From Ctena decussata (Eukaryota; Mollusca; Bivalvia; Lucinida; Lucinidae): a stretch of 64,000 nt of DNA. A model generated the notes under the pieces. It did no database searches. It was not told where the DNA came from and saw nothing but the letters and a program-made list of their open reading frames with translations. Both the position numbers and the translations under genes were made by a program. Where the stretch lies: assembly GCA_963989385.1 (NCBI GenBank), contig OZ022501.1, positions 96,952,979 through 97,016,978 on the forward strand. The letters are read 5' to 3'. Below, piece after piece: positions 54,554 through 64,000 of this stretch (position 1 is its first letter; the number at the start of each line of letters is the position of its first letter).

Positions 54554-56199
54554 CTGAAACAATGAAATCCCAAATATACTCAATATACATGTACTTAAAT
54601 ATCTCATCCACTATTTAAACTGACTCTTTGGCCCATATTCACAAACTTAACTCAAACTCCACCTCGACTCGAACTCCAATAAGGTCGGTTGAAGTGACGC
54701 TCGAGGGCGCCTCGAGTGAGTGAAGTTCAAGTATACATTTGGTATTCACGTTCTCCACTCCACCTCGACTTAGTGGAGGAGACTCCAGCTACACTCCAGT
54801 TAGACCCACACCATGTAAAATACATTGTGGACCCACACCAGACCTCCTCAAACGTATAAATTGTAATGATGTCAAATTTGAGACATGGTTGACTTAATAA
54901 ACAGTGTAGAACTAGATCGTACTAAATGTATAATTTGTAAAATTATAATTAAATATACCGCAGGAACTATAAATTTCCGCTTGACGTCTGAGCGTTCGTC
55001 CGGTTTACGTTACTGTGTCTGCAGAAGCGTCTGTGGTACAGAAGTTAAGCTACCTGCCTGTTGAACATCGGTCATGGGTTCAACCTCGTCGTTCTACAGT
55101 ATTTTGCTGAAACATTAATCGAATTCCTATTCTCGTATCACGTATTTAATTTTTGGACCCTACCTCCTGGCAGTACTACGTAGTTTATTATTTGGGTATT
55201 CTGCGGCCGGCCGCCCACCCACCCATTCCCGCGCTCCCACCATCCCTCACCTTCACACGTTGTGTACGCTTCCTTATGTTTTTTTTTTCTATTGCGGATT
55301 TATCCAAACTTGGCATATATAGTGACAAGGGGACGATGTTGTTGCTTGTAATGGACAGACTTCGATAATAAAATAAATAATTGTTATGGACGTTTTCATT
55401 ATTTTTAGTTGCTATATTATTACACACCCCATATATGATGTGTGCTGTGGGAATATATAGTTTTCGGGTGGTCTGTCTGTCCTTTGGTTTGTCCGTCTGT
55501 CATTCCGTCTTTACAAAAGTCTTTGGCTCCGTCCATTGAACTTTCGGATAACATATTTTCATCGAAGGCTTTTAATTGCTCAAATTTTGGTGACTATATT
55601 TGAAATTTTCTTCTAGAATATTAGGTGTACGATGGATGGATGACCTTTTCAACAGTATTTCAGTATACCAGGACGATGATAATCAAAGGCTGTGTGCAAA
55701 GGAACCCCGTTTACGGTAGACAAGATTCTCGCCCCAAGCGAGGCTCTAACCCGGTCCACTAGATGAGCAGTGATTTTTTTACCTCTGCATCCTGCATCTT
55801 TGATGCACATAATTTGCTGAGGATGCAACATTTTGAAAGATTTGAATTTGGCTGTTATGGTATTGAATGTATTTGTCTGCAAAGTTGTTTTTATCAGCAT
55901 TTCTAAGAAGGGTTGCAGAAACCTGAGATTGGGATAGAAAGATTTCTGGCCATGTGCTTCCTGAGACTCGTCGAAGAGAATATGTCAAAAAAAATCACTG
56001 ACCATAACTAAACTAAGTACCTTTAGTTTGTTTACAAATTGGCTTCTTTGAATGGGCCTTGAAAATGCAAGATTTAGGAATGCACAATTTTTATAATCAA
56101 CGTGTCCATGAGGGTATGCACAACCTTGAGCGTGGGATGCAAAGATTTCTGGCCTAGTGGGTCCTGGGATGCAAATAAGCAAATTTGTAAAAAAATCAC

Positions 56200-56252
56200 T
56201 GGATGAGTAGACCAGCGCTTAACTAACTGAGCTACCGTGGCTCCTATAAGGA
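56200..56252 (-). repeat. tRNA-related SINE head fragment
   Basis: Minus strand GGAGCCACGGTAGCTCAGTT AGTTAAGCGCTGGTC looks like a tRNA 5' half (A box GTAGCTCAGTTAG). No intact B-box arm follows; it is a repeat, not a tRNA gene. Confidence 0.4.
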
Positions 56253-56338
56253 GTATGATACTTGCATACACTTACCTTTGATCCGGAGATGACTAGAGTA
56301 AAAACAAAATAAAATAAAAGAATAGAATGTATTTTTTT

Positions 56339-56360
56339 CTCTTCTTCTTCTTCTTCTTCT
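56339..56360 (+). repeat. (CTT)n microsatellite
   Basis: Seven CTT units on the plus strand. Confidence 0.8.
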
Positions 56361-56942
56361 GTGTGTTTGAAACTAATGGTATGTAGTAGTACTTGATTCA
56401 AGGATTCAAGATCAGCTAGGGTTATGTAGCTAACGTTTATGATGAGCACTCTCTTTTAAAATTGTTTAAAATATGAATATAATTTTTTTTTTTGGGGGGG
56501 GGGGGGGAGGGTGGGGGTGGTAACGGATATTTGAGAAGTATTACAGTCTATTTCGAGTGCGGCCTCCTAGAGAAAGGGAGGAGGAAAGGAAGATAGGACA
56601 GACGCAAGTAAAAAAAAATCAGAACCCCATCCCATACCTGCTGCAAGCTCAGCCGGCCCATGTCCTATTATTATCCAAATCTAAAGTATGATCCTCAGGT
56701 ACCCATTTTTAGCATGAGATACCCCGTTACGTGCAATGTCTACATTGGTTGTCGTGCTATAAGTAAGACAGAAAGCGGTTTGTCCGACTGTACACGGTTG
56801 ATAATACACTCGCTAAAGCTCATGGTTTCTCTTTCCGTACAGGCAGACAAACCATGCTCATGCTACATGTAACACTTGTAGGAGGCGCCGACACTGAAAT
56901 TTACCAAGCACCGTCACCCGACCCGAGCCCGGGGTTTTTCCG

Positions 56943-56947
<5 letters not shown>

Positions 56948-56980
<33 letters not shown>
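56948..56980 (+). repeat. (CT)n microsatellite
   Basis: About 16 CT units. Confidence 0.85.
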
Positions 56981-56982
<2 letters not shown>

Positions 56983-57125
56983 GGAGACGTCTCAGTATAG
57001 ACTTAATATTTTCTTAACATTATGGCTGTAAGGAGATACAAATTACATATTATGACATAAGCCAAAACCCTGTCTGTCTGTGAAACACAGTACCCTTACT
57101 GCTAAGTATGAATCTGTCACAAAAA

Positions 57126-57148
57126 AATATATATATATATATATATAT
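57126..57148. repeat. (AT)n microsatellite
   Basis: About 11 AT units. Confidence 0.8.
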
Positions 57149-57459
57149 GTTGATAGTGTGTTACATAGAAGTCCTCTGGCCTATAACAACATTTTAGGTA
57201 GTCGTGCTGCTTCGAATTGTGATAACATAGCCATGAAAACGCTGAAATATTAACAAAACTTAACTCGAGTCGCCGTCGAGGGAGCTTCACCGTTCCTCGA
57301 CCAAACCTCACTTATTGGAGGAGACTCCAGCTACACTCATGTCTGTGAATACGACTCGACCTCACCTCGAGATAATCCTGGACCGTTAGGTAATTATAGC
57401 TTCTTATCCGGTAAGTTCGAGTGGAGGTGGAGTTTGAGTTTAGTTTGTGAATATGGGCC

Positions 57460-58028
57460 TTTATCTTACAACTGGGAAAAATCAATTTGCCCTGTCAGGA
57501 AAGGTTCTAAAACTGTTACTACAAACAATTCTAAAGCTGTCTGACCAGGTGTCTGGGAACTACATTATCCCAAAAATGTATTATGTGAGTCACTACATGA
57601 GAAAAAGGTGGCTTGTGGACTGGGACCAGCTTGCATACCTACATGTACAGTATTCAGAGTCTTTCCAATTCTCGTCAACAATGCACGAATTCTGAAGAAT
57701 TTTTTGCAGTGAAATACAAAGTCTGCAGTGATGTGCAAGTTGATTTGAGTGTCTGGTATTCTCACATATCTTCCCTTTTACACATGTACTGTTACAGAGA
57801 AAATGTTTAAACACTACTACACATGCTTACATATTTATTCTGCTACATGTATAAAAGGAGTTTTTTTTCCATCACTATAATGACCTTAATCAGTCATATG
57901 GAATTCTGCAATGAGATGCATTTTTCCTTTCTAAAACAATCCTCAAAATCTAGATCCATCTTATAAGAATAAAGGATTGTTTCAGAAGAGAAAACCCTTG
58001 TCTTATAATTGAAGAACTACCATAATAG
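57460..58028. other. CC2D2A intron, nothing recognised
   Basis: Short frames (57447-57695 and antisense) show no motif. A GATCCATCTTATAAGA repeat piece at 57950. Confidence 0.35.
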
Positions 58029-59111
58029 ACAAGAATTCCGCAGAATGCTATGTCGCACCTGCCTTGCTCTTCCACAGCAGAGGAGATCATGGTTAGATTA
58101 GGTTTGATGAATTTATGTAAAATGATTAAAGCATATTGAACTTACAAGCTAAGAAGGATGTAATTTTGGATGTAAAATTCAACAGTCAACAGAGTATGAA
58201 ATAATGGTTATAAGTATAAAGTAGTTGAACAATCCATAAGGCCAGCTTAAGGAAACATTTTATAAAGTAGTTGAACAATCCATAAGGCCAGCTTAAGGAA
58301 ACATTTTATACCATGTCTGATGATTTTAAGTTGGTTACTTAATGACAAATTTACTTTAAAAGCTATAGTAATTCATGCAAATGTGGGTGCCATGTTAATG
58401 TAAAAATTTCCAATGCCAACAGAGCATGAGATATAGGTCAAGCATACAAATAATAGCCACATCCCTAAGGCCATCTTTAAGAAGTTTCATCCCAGGTTTG
58501 ATAATTATATATGCGTTGTGTTTAAAGAGAAATGGCATCATAGTTTGAGGGAAATGGACTTAAATGCTAAGATCCATGTAATTTTGGATGCAAAATTTTA
58601 CAAAGTCAGCAGAGCGTAAAATATAGATCAAGGATAAAAAAAAATGTGCAACATGCTTCAAGAACATTTTTAGAAGACACTTTATTTGAAAAATAAAGTG
58701 TCTGATCTCTAAAATTTGAGATTGATTTAGACTATTATTCTAGCTCATCGTCTTTTATATTATTTGGATCCTTTTGAAATTAATCAGTCTTTGAATCGAC
58801 TGCCCAAATAAAATATAGAAATTACAGTATGCTTTTTTCTGGTTTCGTCAACAGATATTGTCAGGGTCACTGAAGAGGCTTTATTAGCCGAAACTACGTA
58901 GTCTGGTCCATGTTCCTACTTCTGTATGTATTCTCTGCTCTTGAAGGAACTTTTTAAGATTTTAATTTATACCACGTTTTATGATTGTAGGTATCATAGT
59001 TTGAGATAAATAGACTTATACACTAGGGTTAAGGTAATTTTGGACCTGTAATTTTACAAAGTCAGCAGAGCGTGAAATATAGGTCAATGGTAGAAAAATG
59101 TGAACATGCCG

Positions 59112-62100
59112 CCACACTGTTACTGTTCTATAACTTCTGCCTGTATAGGCACACCTCCGTAGGGAGTCTTCTTGGGTAGTCTTTAGTTTCACGTTAGAGC
59201 CTTATTTAAAACTTCAAGAGTCTATTAAAATCTGGAGTTCACGCTACTGTGCACCACGGCGACCTTTTCCGCAAGTTTTCTTTTTACGCTTTGAAATTAG
59301 GTTTAGTCTTTTATATCTTTCAGTATGAAGGGCATAGCAAAGTTTCTTAGATAGTGTTTCGATATCCCTAACCACATTTTTGGTCTGACTGTCTTTGAGG
59401 TCAATAAACACACCTGCACTGTCTAGCAGCAACTGGACCAGAGTTTCAGCCCCAATGGGAGTCTGTACGAAGCCTTCAGCACACCTGATGATACTGTCCA
59501 TGAAGCGCTGCCTCACCACAGCCAATGCACTGCACCTTACCAGGAAGTGATCAACTGTCTCGGGCTCTTCATTACACATGAGGCAGGTAGGATCAATCTC
59601 ATTTTGATTGAAGGCTGATCTGTTAACTTGCAATATGTAAGTTCCAGTCACAAGCTTTAGTTTCAGGTGAACACTTGGAATATTACGTGCCAATCCGGAG
59701 TGCTGTAACAGCCAGTGCTTGTTTCCAGGGTAGTAACTGTCAGCTGTGAGATACTCCAGAGATGAGTACAGTTGAGCCTTGGCCTTGATTCTGTCAACCC
59801 AGTAGTTATTAACGTGCTTGTTGACGTGGGACTTCCACTGCGACTTTGAGGGAGGTGTATCTATCACATTCCAACAGTCAGGCAGGTCATACTTGAGGAA
59901 CAGTTTACGCACCGCAATGAACCAGCTGTTGCTTTCGAAGTTCTTGACACACAGTTGTCTACGGGCTACACGCTTCTCTATTGAATCTTCACTTAGTCTG
60001 CAGAGACTTCCAAACAATACCAAGGCCCTTTTGTGGATAACGGCTTCAATTGGCATAGCTCCGGACAGGATATACACTGCTGGGTCGGCCACTGTGACCG
60101 GGAGTGATAGGATCTGCTTAATGAACAGTTTGTATGTCCTCTCCATCTTCTCCACAAGGGTTGTTTTTGGGAGTACCACCTCCATCCCATATATAAGGAC
60201 TGGCAGGACGTATGTTTGCAGCAGATGAATAGAAGTCTCAGGATCCAGCCCATTCTCACCATGGAGTCCTGATCCCATGAGGCTGTACACTGTACGTCTT
60301 GCTTTTTGGATGTTGTGGGAAACTGCACTTTCCTGTGTATCAGCAGACCTAAGGATCCCCATATGCATCGTCTCTTCAACTACCGGCATTGGCTGCTCCT
60401 TCATGGTCACGATCGTGTCATCAATGGGGGGCCGCCTAAGGTGATTGAGTATCTGCAGCAATACACTCTTGGTTGGTTGCAGCAGGAATCTTTCCATACC
60501 ACTGAAGTCAACTGCTATGTTCACCAGAATTTGCAGCATCCTCTTATCTTCTGCCAGAAGGGCCACATCATCTGCACAACCGGGTGCAACACAGGAAATC
60601 TCGCCAATGTGACATCCAATGCCAGGAATTTGGAGCCTGTCGAGTAGACCATAGCCATATAGCTTGTATAAATCTGTGCTGAGGATCCCTCCCTGGCGGA
60701 CTCCCTGGTCGACCTTGAATACTTCAGAGTATGCACCATTCCATTTGACCACAGACTCTGCTTCCGCATGCAGTGAGTGAATCAGTGACCATGATACACC
60801 TTCTACCCCAGCATGAAACAACTTTCTCAGGAGACTCTCGTGTGAGACGACGTCGAAGGCCGACTTCGCATCGAGGAATGCTACATACACAGGCTTGCGT
60901 AGGTCTTTGTACTCTCGGATAGTTTCTTCAACAATCAGCGAACAGTTCATAGGTGAGGAATGCTTTGTAAAGCCACGCTGTAAGCTATTTTGCTGGGCCT
61001 CAATCAAAGGTTGAACTCTGTCTCGTAGCAATGTTTCAATGATCTTGGTGATGGTTGGTAGAATAGTGATCCCTCTGTAGTTCTTAGCATCCGTGGTAAG
61101 ACCTTTATTCTTGAAAACTGGTGTCAGGGTACCTATGGAGAGGGCCTCTGTGACCCGTCCAAATCGGAACACACTGTTGATGATTCCAGTCACTGTTTGG
61201 AGAAGGGCATCACCACCATGCAGAAAATGCTCAACCGTCACACCATGGATATCGGCAGCCTTCCCTCTATTCAGAGACTTCAGTGCCTTCTTGACTTGCT
61301 CCTCAGATACACAGTCTTCAGGATTCTGCGCCGGTAAGGAGCTGCAAATGTCCATGATGTCGAGCATCTCACTAGCTACTTGTTGCTTGTATTCATCGTC
61401 GAAGTCTGGATGGTCCGCAGGGGTAGCGAGCGCCCCAAAATACTTCTGCCAGGCCGAGAGGATCTCACCCTCTGACTTGTAGACAGTGCCATCAACGGAG
61501 AGCTCATTCACACAATACTTTAATTTCCCTCTCTGCTTGTTGACTAACCTGAAGAACAGTTTCATGTCCGATGGTTGAGCATCTAGTATCTGCTGCCTGG
61601 TATTCTCTCTGTCTCTGGCTGATTCAATTCTGCAAAGCCTTCTTAGATATGAGGTTGTTAATTTCTTGTTCATGACCAGTGTGTTTCCAGGTTCATTTGG
61701 TCTGCTTGCTAGCTTCCACTCTTTAAATGCCCTCTTTTTGTTTTGAATAGCCTGCTTGATTTCTGGAGTCCATGTTTTTAGCTTGGCCTTTCGTGGTTTC
61801 CTCACCCGGGTTGGTCCTGACTGTTCAGATGCCTTCACCAGTATCGCATTGAGCTTACGTATCTCGACGTCCAATGCTCCTAGGGAAGTAGCGTCAAGCT
61901 TAACCGCTGATACCCGTTCTGTCACCATATCTTCATATTGGGCTTTGTCTACTTTCTCCCACTTGATCTTGGAAGGTGGTAGTGAAGTTTGGCTGGTCAG
62001 TTTAGTGGCATTTAGGAGAAGGTCCAGGGCACATAGTACAGGATAATGGTCGGACACATTGGAAGAGAGACTATCCAGAACACTGTTCTCCAGAATTCTG

Positions 62101-62262
62101 TCTTCAATACTCCGGCTATAGAAAACATAATCAATGGTGCTGATTTCTGCTCCACTTGGGCCAGTGTATGTCTTCCCCGTATGTTTACTGGTTAACTGGT
62201 TTTCTTCGAGGAATAGCTTAAAACTTGTCAGCCTCTTGGTAATCTTCTGTGAAGATAGATCT
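59112..62262 (-). mobile_element. APE-endonuclease LINE, 5'-truncated, nearly intact
   Basis: Sits inside an ACAAGA-class element; host unit sequence resumes on both sides. One reading frame of about 1000 codons without a break indicates a recent insertion. The 5' end is lost within the endonuclease. A ~130-nt 3' UTR follows the stop; no long poly-A or clear TSD was identified. Confidence 0.82.
59244..62255 (-). CDS. LINE ORF2-type protein: endonuclease end, RT and zinc knuckle
   Basis: The frame is open upstream of the GTG at 62057 to the truncation. It starts in the APE endonuclease C-terminus (GAEISTIDYVFYSRS, then SDHYPVL, the family's end motif). Reverse transcriptase follows: NYRGITILPTITKIIETLLR, QRGFTKHSSPMNCSLIVEE, VAFLDAKSAFDVVSH (motif A), QGVRQGGILSTDLYKLYGYG (B), APGCADDVALLAE (C, ADD). 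Near the C-terminus CLMCNEEPETVDHFLVRC fits a Cx2Cx8Hx4C knuckle. Stop at 59244. Domain order and ADD motif fit the jockey/CR1/I group; the clade is not resolved. It copies its own RNA into DNA at a nicked target. Without its 5' part this copy should be immobile. Confidence 0.85.
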   Translation of the reverse strand, partial: SSQKITKRLTSFKLFLEENQLTSKHTGKTYTGPSGAEISTIDYVFYSRSIEDRILENSVLDSLSSNVSDHYPVLCALDLLLNATKLTSQTSLPPSKIKWEKVDKAQYEDMVTERVSAVKLDATSLGALDVEIRKLNAILVKASEQSGPTRVRKPRKAKLKTWTPEIKQAIQNKKRAFKEWKLASRPNEPGNTLVMNKKLTTSYLRRLCRIESARDRENTRQQILDAQPSDMKLFFRLVNKQRGKLKYCVNELSVDGTVYKSEGEILSAWQKYFGALATPADHPDFDDEYKQQVASEMLDIMDICSSLPAQNPEDCVSEEQVKKALKSLNRGKAADIHGVTVEHFLHGGDALLQTVTGIINSVFRFGRVTEALSIGTLTPVFKNKGLTTDAKNYRGITILPTITKIIETLLRDRVQPLIEAQQNSLQRGFTKHSSPMNCSLIVEETIREYKDLRKPVYVAFLDAKSAFDVVSHESLLRKLFHAGVEGVSWSLIHSLHAEAESVVKWNGAYSEVFKVDQGVRQGGILSTDLYKLYGYGLLDRLQIPGIGCHIGEISCVAPGCADDVALLAEDKRMLQILVNIAVDFSGMERFLLQPTKSVLLQILNHLRRPPIDDTIVTMKEQPMPVVEETMHMGILRSADTQESAVSHNIQKARRTVYSLMGSGLHGENGLDPETSIHLLQTYVLPVLIYGMEVVLPKTTLVEKMERTYKLFIKQILSLPVTVADPAVYILSGAMPIEAVIHKRALVLFGSLCRLSEDSIEKRVARRQLCVKNFESNSWFIAVRKLFLKYDLPDCWNVIDTPPSKSQWKSHVNKHVNNYWVDRIKAKAQLYSSLEYLTADSYYPGNKHWLLQHSGLARNIPSVHLKLKLVTGTYILQVNRSAFNQNEIDPTCLMCNEEPETVDHFLVRCSALAVVRQRFMDSIIRCAEGFVQTPIGAETLVQLLLDSAGVFIDLKDSQTKNVVRDIETLSKKLCYALHTERYKRLNLISKRKKKTCGKGRRGAQ

Positions 62263-62601
62263 TCATTTTAAGAAGAAACTTTACGCCAAGTTTGTTGATT
62301 TTAGGTATCACAATTTGAGAGAAATGGACTTAAACGCTAGGGTCAAGGTAATTTTGGACGCAAAATTTTACAAAGTCAGCAGAGCATGAAATATAGGTCA
62401 ACGGTAGAAAAATGAGTGACATGCCTCGAGAACATGCTAAGAAGAAACTTTATACCACGTTTGATGATTGTAGGTATCATAATTTGAGAGAAATCGACTT
62501 AAACGCTAGGGTCGAGGTAATTGTGGACAGGCGGATGTACCGACGGACGGAAAAGTGAACTCCTATATCGCACCTTGCTAAAGCAGGTGGGACAAAAATA
62601 C

Positions 62602-62724
62602 CTGTATTGAGCCAAGTCCAGGATTGGGAAATCTGCTAGTGAATACTGATTCCCAGCAGGAGGTATCAGAGAGGTTAAAGGTCATCTGAGATGGCTTCTC
62701 ATACTGCTGGATATTGGCCCAAAC
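62602..62724 (-). CDS. CC2D2A: CC2D2A coding exon
   Basis: 41 codons: VWANIQQYEKPSQMTFNLSD, TSCWESVFTSRFPNPGLGSI, Q. The R-FPNPGL-S-Q stretch and W-NIQ-Y are family hallmarks. Acceptor TTGTAG, donor GTATTT. Phase 0 at both ends. Confidence 0.94.
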
Positions 62725-63069
62725 CTACAATGAAATAAAGAAATCTAACAGTTCTGATAAATTTCATAATAAGCTTTCCGTCTAATAAAGAAGGTTTGTG
62801 TTACTGTACTGTTAGAGAACCTTCACAATTAATCATTTTAACAAAATGAAAGGCATTCTCCCAGAAGGCAAAAACACAGCTCACTTTGACCTCTCATATA
62901 ATTTCACAACATACATAGTTTTGAAAAGTCTTATGAAAAGAAAATACAAATGTTTTCATCCCACAGTTTCTCATACAAAAAGTTGCTATTAAAAAGGTTT
63001 CACTTGCAAAAACTTCAATCTGAGACTACTTGCAAGAATACAAAACTTCCACTGTAAATTCAGTGCTCC

Positions 63070-63200
63070 AGAAAAGAAGGGATAGCAGGCATGATTTAGG
63101 GATAACTTTCCTTATTTCTCCTTAAAACATACTTTTAGACCCCTCATTAGAACCGTCTCACTTTTGGTTATCCTCAGTATCCTCTCTTATCTGAAGCTCT
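63070..63200. repeat. Degenerate copy of the 25838 foldback
   Basis: TTAGGGATAACTTTCCTTAT, CCCTCATTAGAACCGTCTCA, CTCAGTATCCTCTCTTATCT share order with 25838-26027 but have lost the symmetry. Confidence 0.5.
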
Positions 63201-63348
63201 GTGTAATCTTTATGAAATGCCAGACTGTTGATAATCAATTTGTAACTGATGGAGAAGAAATGCAAGCAGCTATAAGCTGCAATAGCAAGCATTCACAAAA
63301 CTGCGTGTTGTATAGGATTAATACATATGGCCAAGACCTGATACTTAC

Positions 63349-63500
63349 ATTTTCATGATTGATCAAACAACCCACTGTTTGTAGAGGACAATTATTATCA
63401 CGAGTTCGAAAATGTTCACCAGTGCCTGAATTCCAGATCCAATAATCAGCTCCCTCTTCCGTCATGACGTAGGCTGTGGGGCCTTCTGGGATAGCAGTCC
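63349..63500 (-). CDS. CC2D2A: CC2D2A coding exon (most 5' in the window)
   Basis: 152 nt: completes a Gly codon, then TAIPEGPTAYVMTEEGADYW, IWNSGTGEHFRTRDNNCPLQ, TVGCLINHEN. GTAIPEGPTAYV and CPL--VGCLI are typical of the transglutaminase-like region shared by CC2D2A relatives. Acceptor AATCAG, donor GTAAGTA. Confidence 0.94.
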
Positions 63501-63773
63501 CTGATTAACAGAAAATTCCAAAACTGACTTGAATATTTAAATTCTTTAAAAAATTAAAAACTAGAATATTGCATTCTTTCCAACAGACATGGAGAAACTA
63601 ATGCATTAGGAAAGAATTTTTCAAAAATGCCTTCTTTCCAACAGCCTAAATCAATTAACAATTATGAGACAGAATGCTATATACATACCACAACATTCAA
63701 TAAGCTACGCCATTTTTTCAAATGATATAATAAACCATTAAGACAGAATGTTCAGTACATAACACAAACAAGC

Positions 63774-64000
63774 CTGGGGCCGTATTTATAAAAGCACTTA
63801 AGTCGTTGCTATGCTGTTGCTAAGGCTAAATTTCTATGAAGGAGATTTGCTACAACTATGAAATTTGCTCTGGAGGAACAGTCTTTTCCAGACTGTTCCT
63901 CCAGAGCAAATTTCATAGTTGTAAGGAATCTCCTTCAAAGAAGTTCAGCCTTAGCAACAGCATTGCAACCACTTAAGTCATTTTATAAATACGGCCCCAG
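63774..64000. mobile_element. Long palindromic MITE (GCCGTATTTATAAAA), copy 2
   Basis: CTGGGGCCGTATTTATAAAA to its inverse at the last base; 227 bp, near-perfect palindrome with the centre at GTCTTTTCCAGAC. Reaches the end of the window, so its right flank is unseen. Confidence 0.8.

Larger units (their letters stand above)
54630..57459. mobile_element. 2.83-kb TIR element with GGCCCATATTCACAAAC ends
   Basis: Left GGCCCATATTCACAAACTTA and right TTTGTGAATATGGGCC are inverse; the similarity continues through CTCCACCTCGACTCGAAC and GTTCGAGTGGAGGTGGAG. Flanked by TTT (54627-54629, 57460-57462), a likely 3-bp duplication. Internal TGGAGGAGACTCCAGCTACA occurs at 54773 and 57318. No transposase seen; it holds tRNA-like SINE pieces (55025-55100, 55720-55765, 56200-56250), poly-T/G, CT, CTT and AT microsatellites. 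Starts 77 bp upstream of a CC2D2A exon. Confidence 0.72.
58029..62595 (+). mobile_element. ACAAGA-class tandem-unit element, copy 6, split by a LINE
   Basis: ACAAGAATTCCGCAGAATGC, then GTCGCACCTGC (58052-58062). Ends GCAGGTGGGAC (62583-62593), inverse with one mismatch, in hairpin CACCTTGCTAAAGCAGGTG, followed by an A-run. Units ~190 bp (AATTTTGGATGCAAAATTTT, AAAGTCAGCAGAGCGTGAAA). A LINE occupies about 59112-62262. Confidence 0.72.
48747..63500 (-). other. CC2D2A: CC2D2A gene, 3' part (five last coding exons)
   Basis: Five exons join in frame to about 235 residues plus stop, matching the C-terminal end of CC2D2A. In animals this C2-domain protein belongs to the MKS module of the ciliary transition zone and is needed for ciliogenesis; human mutations cause Joubert and Meckel syndromes. 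The visible part covers the end of its degenerate transglutaminase-like region and the C-terminal tail. Most of the gene lies right of the window. The 8-kb intron between 54553 and 62602 holds a 2.8-kb TIR element, an ACAAGA element and a LINE. Confidence 0.92.

Noticed and set aside
57565..57814. Possible additional CC2D2A exon
   Set aside because: Flanking exons 62602 and 54553 already join directly at a family-conserved point, and these frames show no similarity.
59818..60228. 136-codon plus frame and neighbours over the LINE
   Set aside because: Antisense shadows of the reverse transcriptase frame.
4904..62595. Firm assignment of the ACAAGA class to Helitrons
   Set aside because: Only some copies end in hairpin + CTAA, no Rep/Helicase is present, and insertion between A and T could not be proved from single copies.

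Overview
Eukaryotic, AT-rich, intron- and repeat-rich genomic DNA, most likely from a bivalve mollusc (inferred from animal genes with GT-AG introns and dense foldback MITEs, tandem-unit elements and APE-type LINEs; I cannot fix the species). No prokaryotic operon, CRISPR, rRNA or bona fide tRNA gene was seen.

Genes. Two ordinary animal genes lie head to tail on the minus strand. (1) At 63500-48747 are the last five coding exons, including the stop codon, of CC2D2A, a protein of the ciliary transition zone. (2) At 34953-1682 are twelve consecutive coding exons of OXCT1 (succinyl-CoA:3-ketoacid CoA transferase), the mitochondrial ketone-body enzyme. Its Met-bearing first exon was not found, and its last ~45 codons lie left of the window. 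All exon joins keep frame. (3) Nested in the 12.3-kb OXCT1 intron, on the plus strand, is an uninterrupted 291-codon syntaxin (Qa-SNARE) reading frame at 22674-23549. A splice acceptor sits 9 nt before its ATG.

Repeats fill most of the rest. There are two non-LTR retrotransposon groups with recognisable RT: RTE-like copies at 12.8, 20.6, 28.4, 28.8 and 43.0 kb, and a nearly intact APE-endonuclease LINE at 59.1-62.3 kb. A decayed third LINE is at 35.9-37.1 kb. DNA transposons include hAT-like elements at 0.06-1.46, 8.3-9.3, 15.9, 19.2, 29.5 and 33.8 kb, pogo-like MITEs, a TA-flanked MITE touching an OXCT1 splice donor, a 2.83-kb TIR element at 54.6-57.5 kb, and eleven copies of one foldback MITE family (TGAGCC...GGCTCA). 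A second class starts ACAAGA plus a hairpin, has tandem internal units, and ends in a hairpin whose arm is the exact inverse of a left subterminal sequence. It occurs at 4.9-6.9, 31.9-33.6, 49.9-50.9, 52.4-54.3 (with another nested inside) and 58.0-62.6 kb; related arrays are at 46.7-48.6 and 41.7-42.9 kb.

Most unusual items: a 432-bp TRIM-like LTR element at 16477-16908 whose 157-bp LTRs each carry a tRNA-like segment with A- and B-box motifs; the matched left/right end codes of the ACAAGA elements; an array of eleven RFX X-box-like palindromes about 163 bp apart just downstream of CC2D2A; arrays of nuclear-receptor-like palindromes in related repeats; and MITE ends at intron positions +7 and about +11 of two OXCT1 donors.

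All homology calls are by eye from recalled family motifs. No database search or computation was run.
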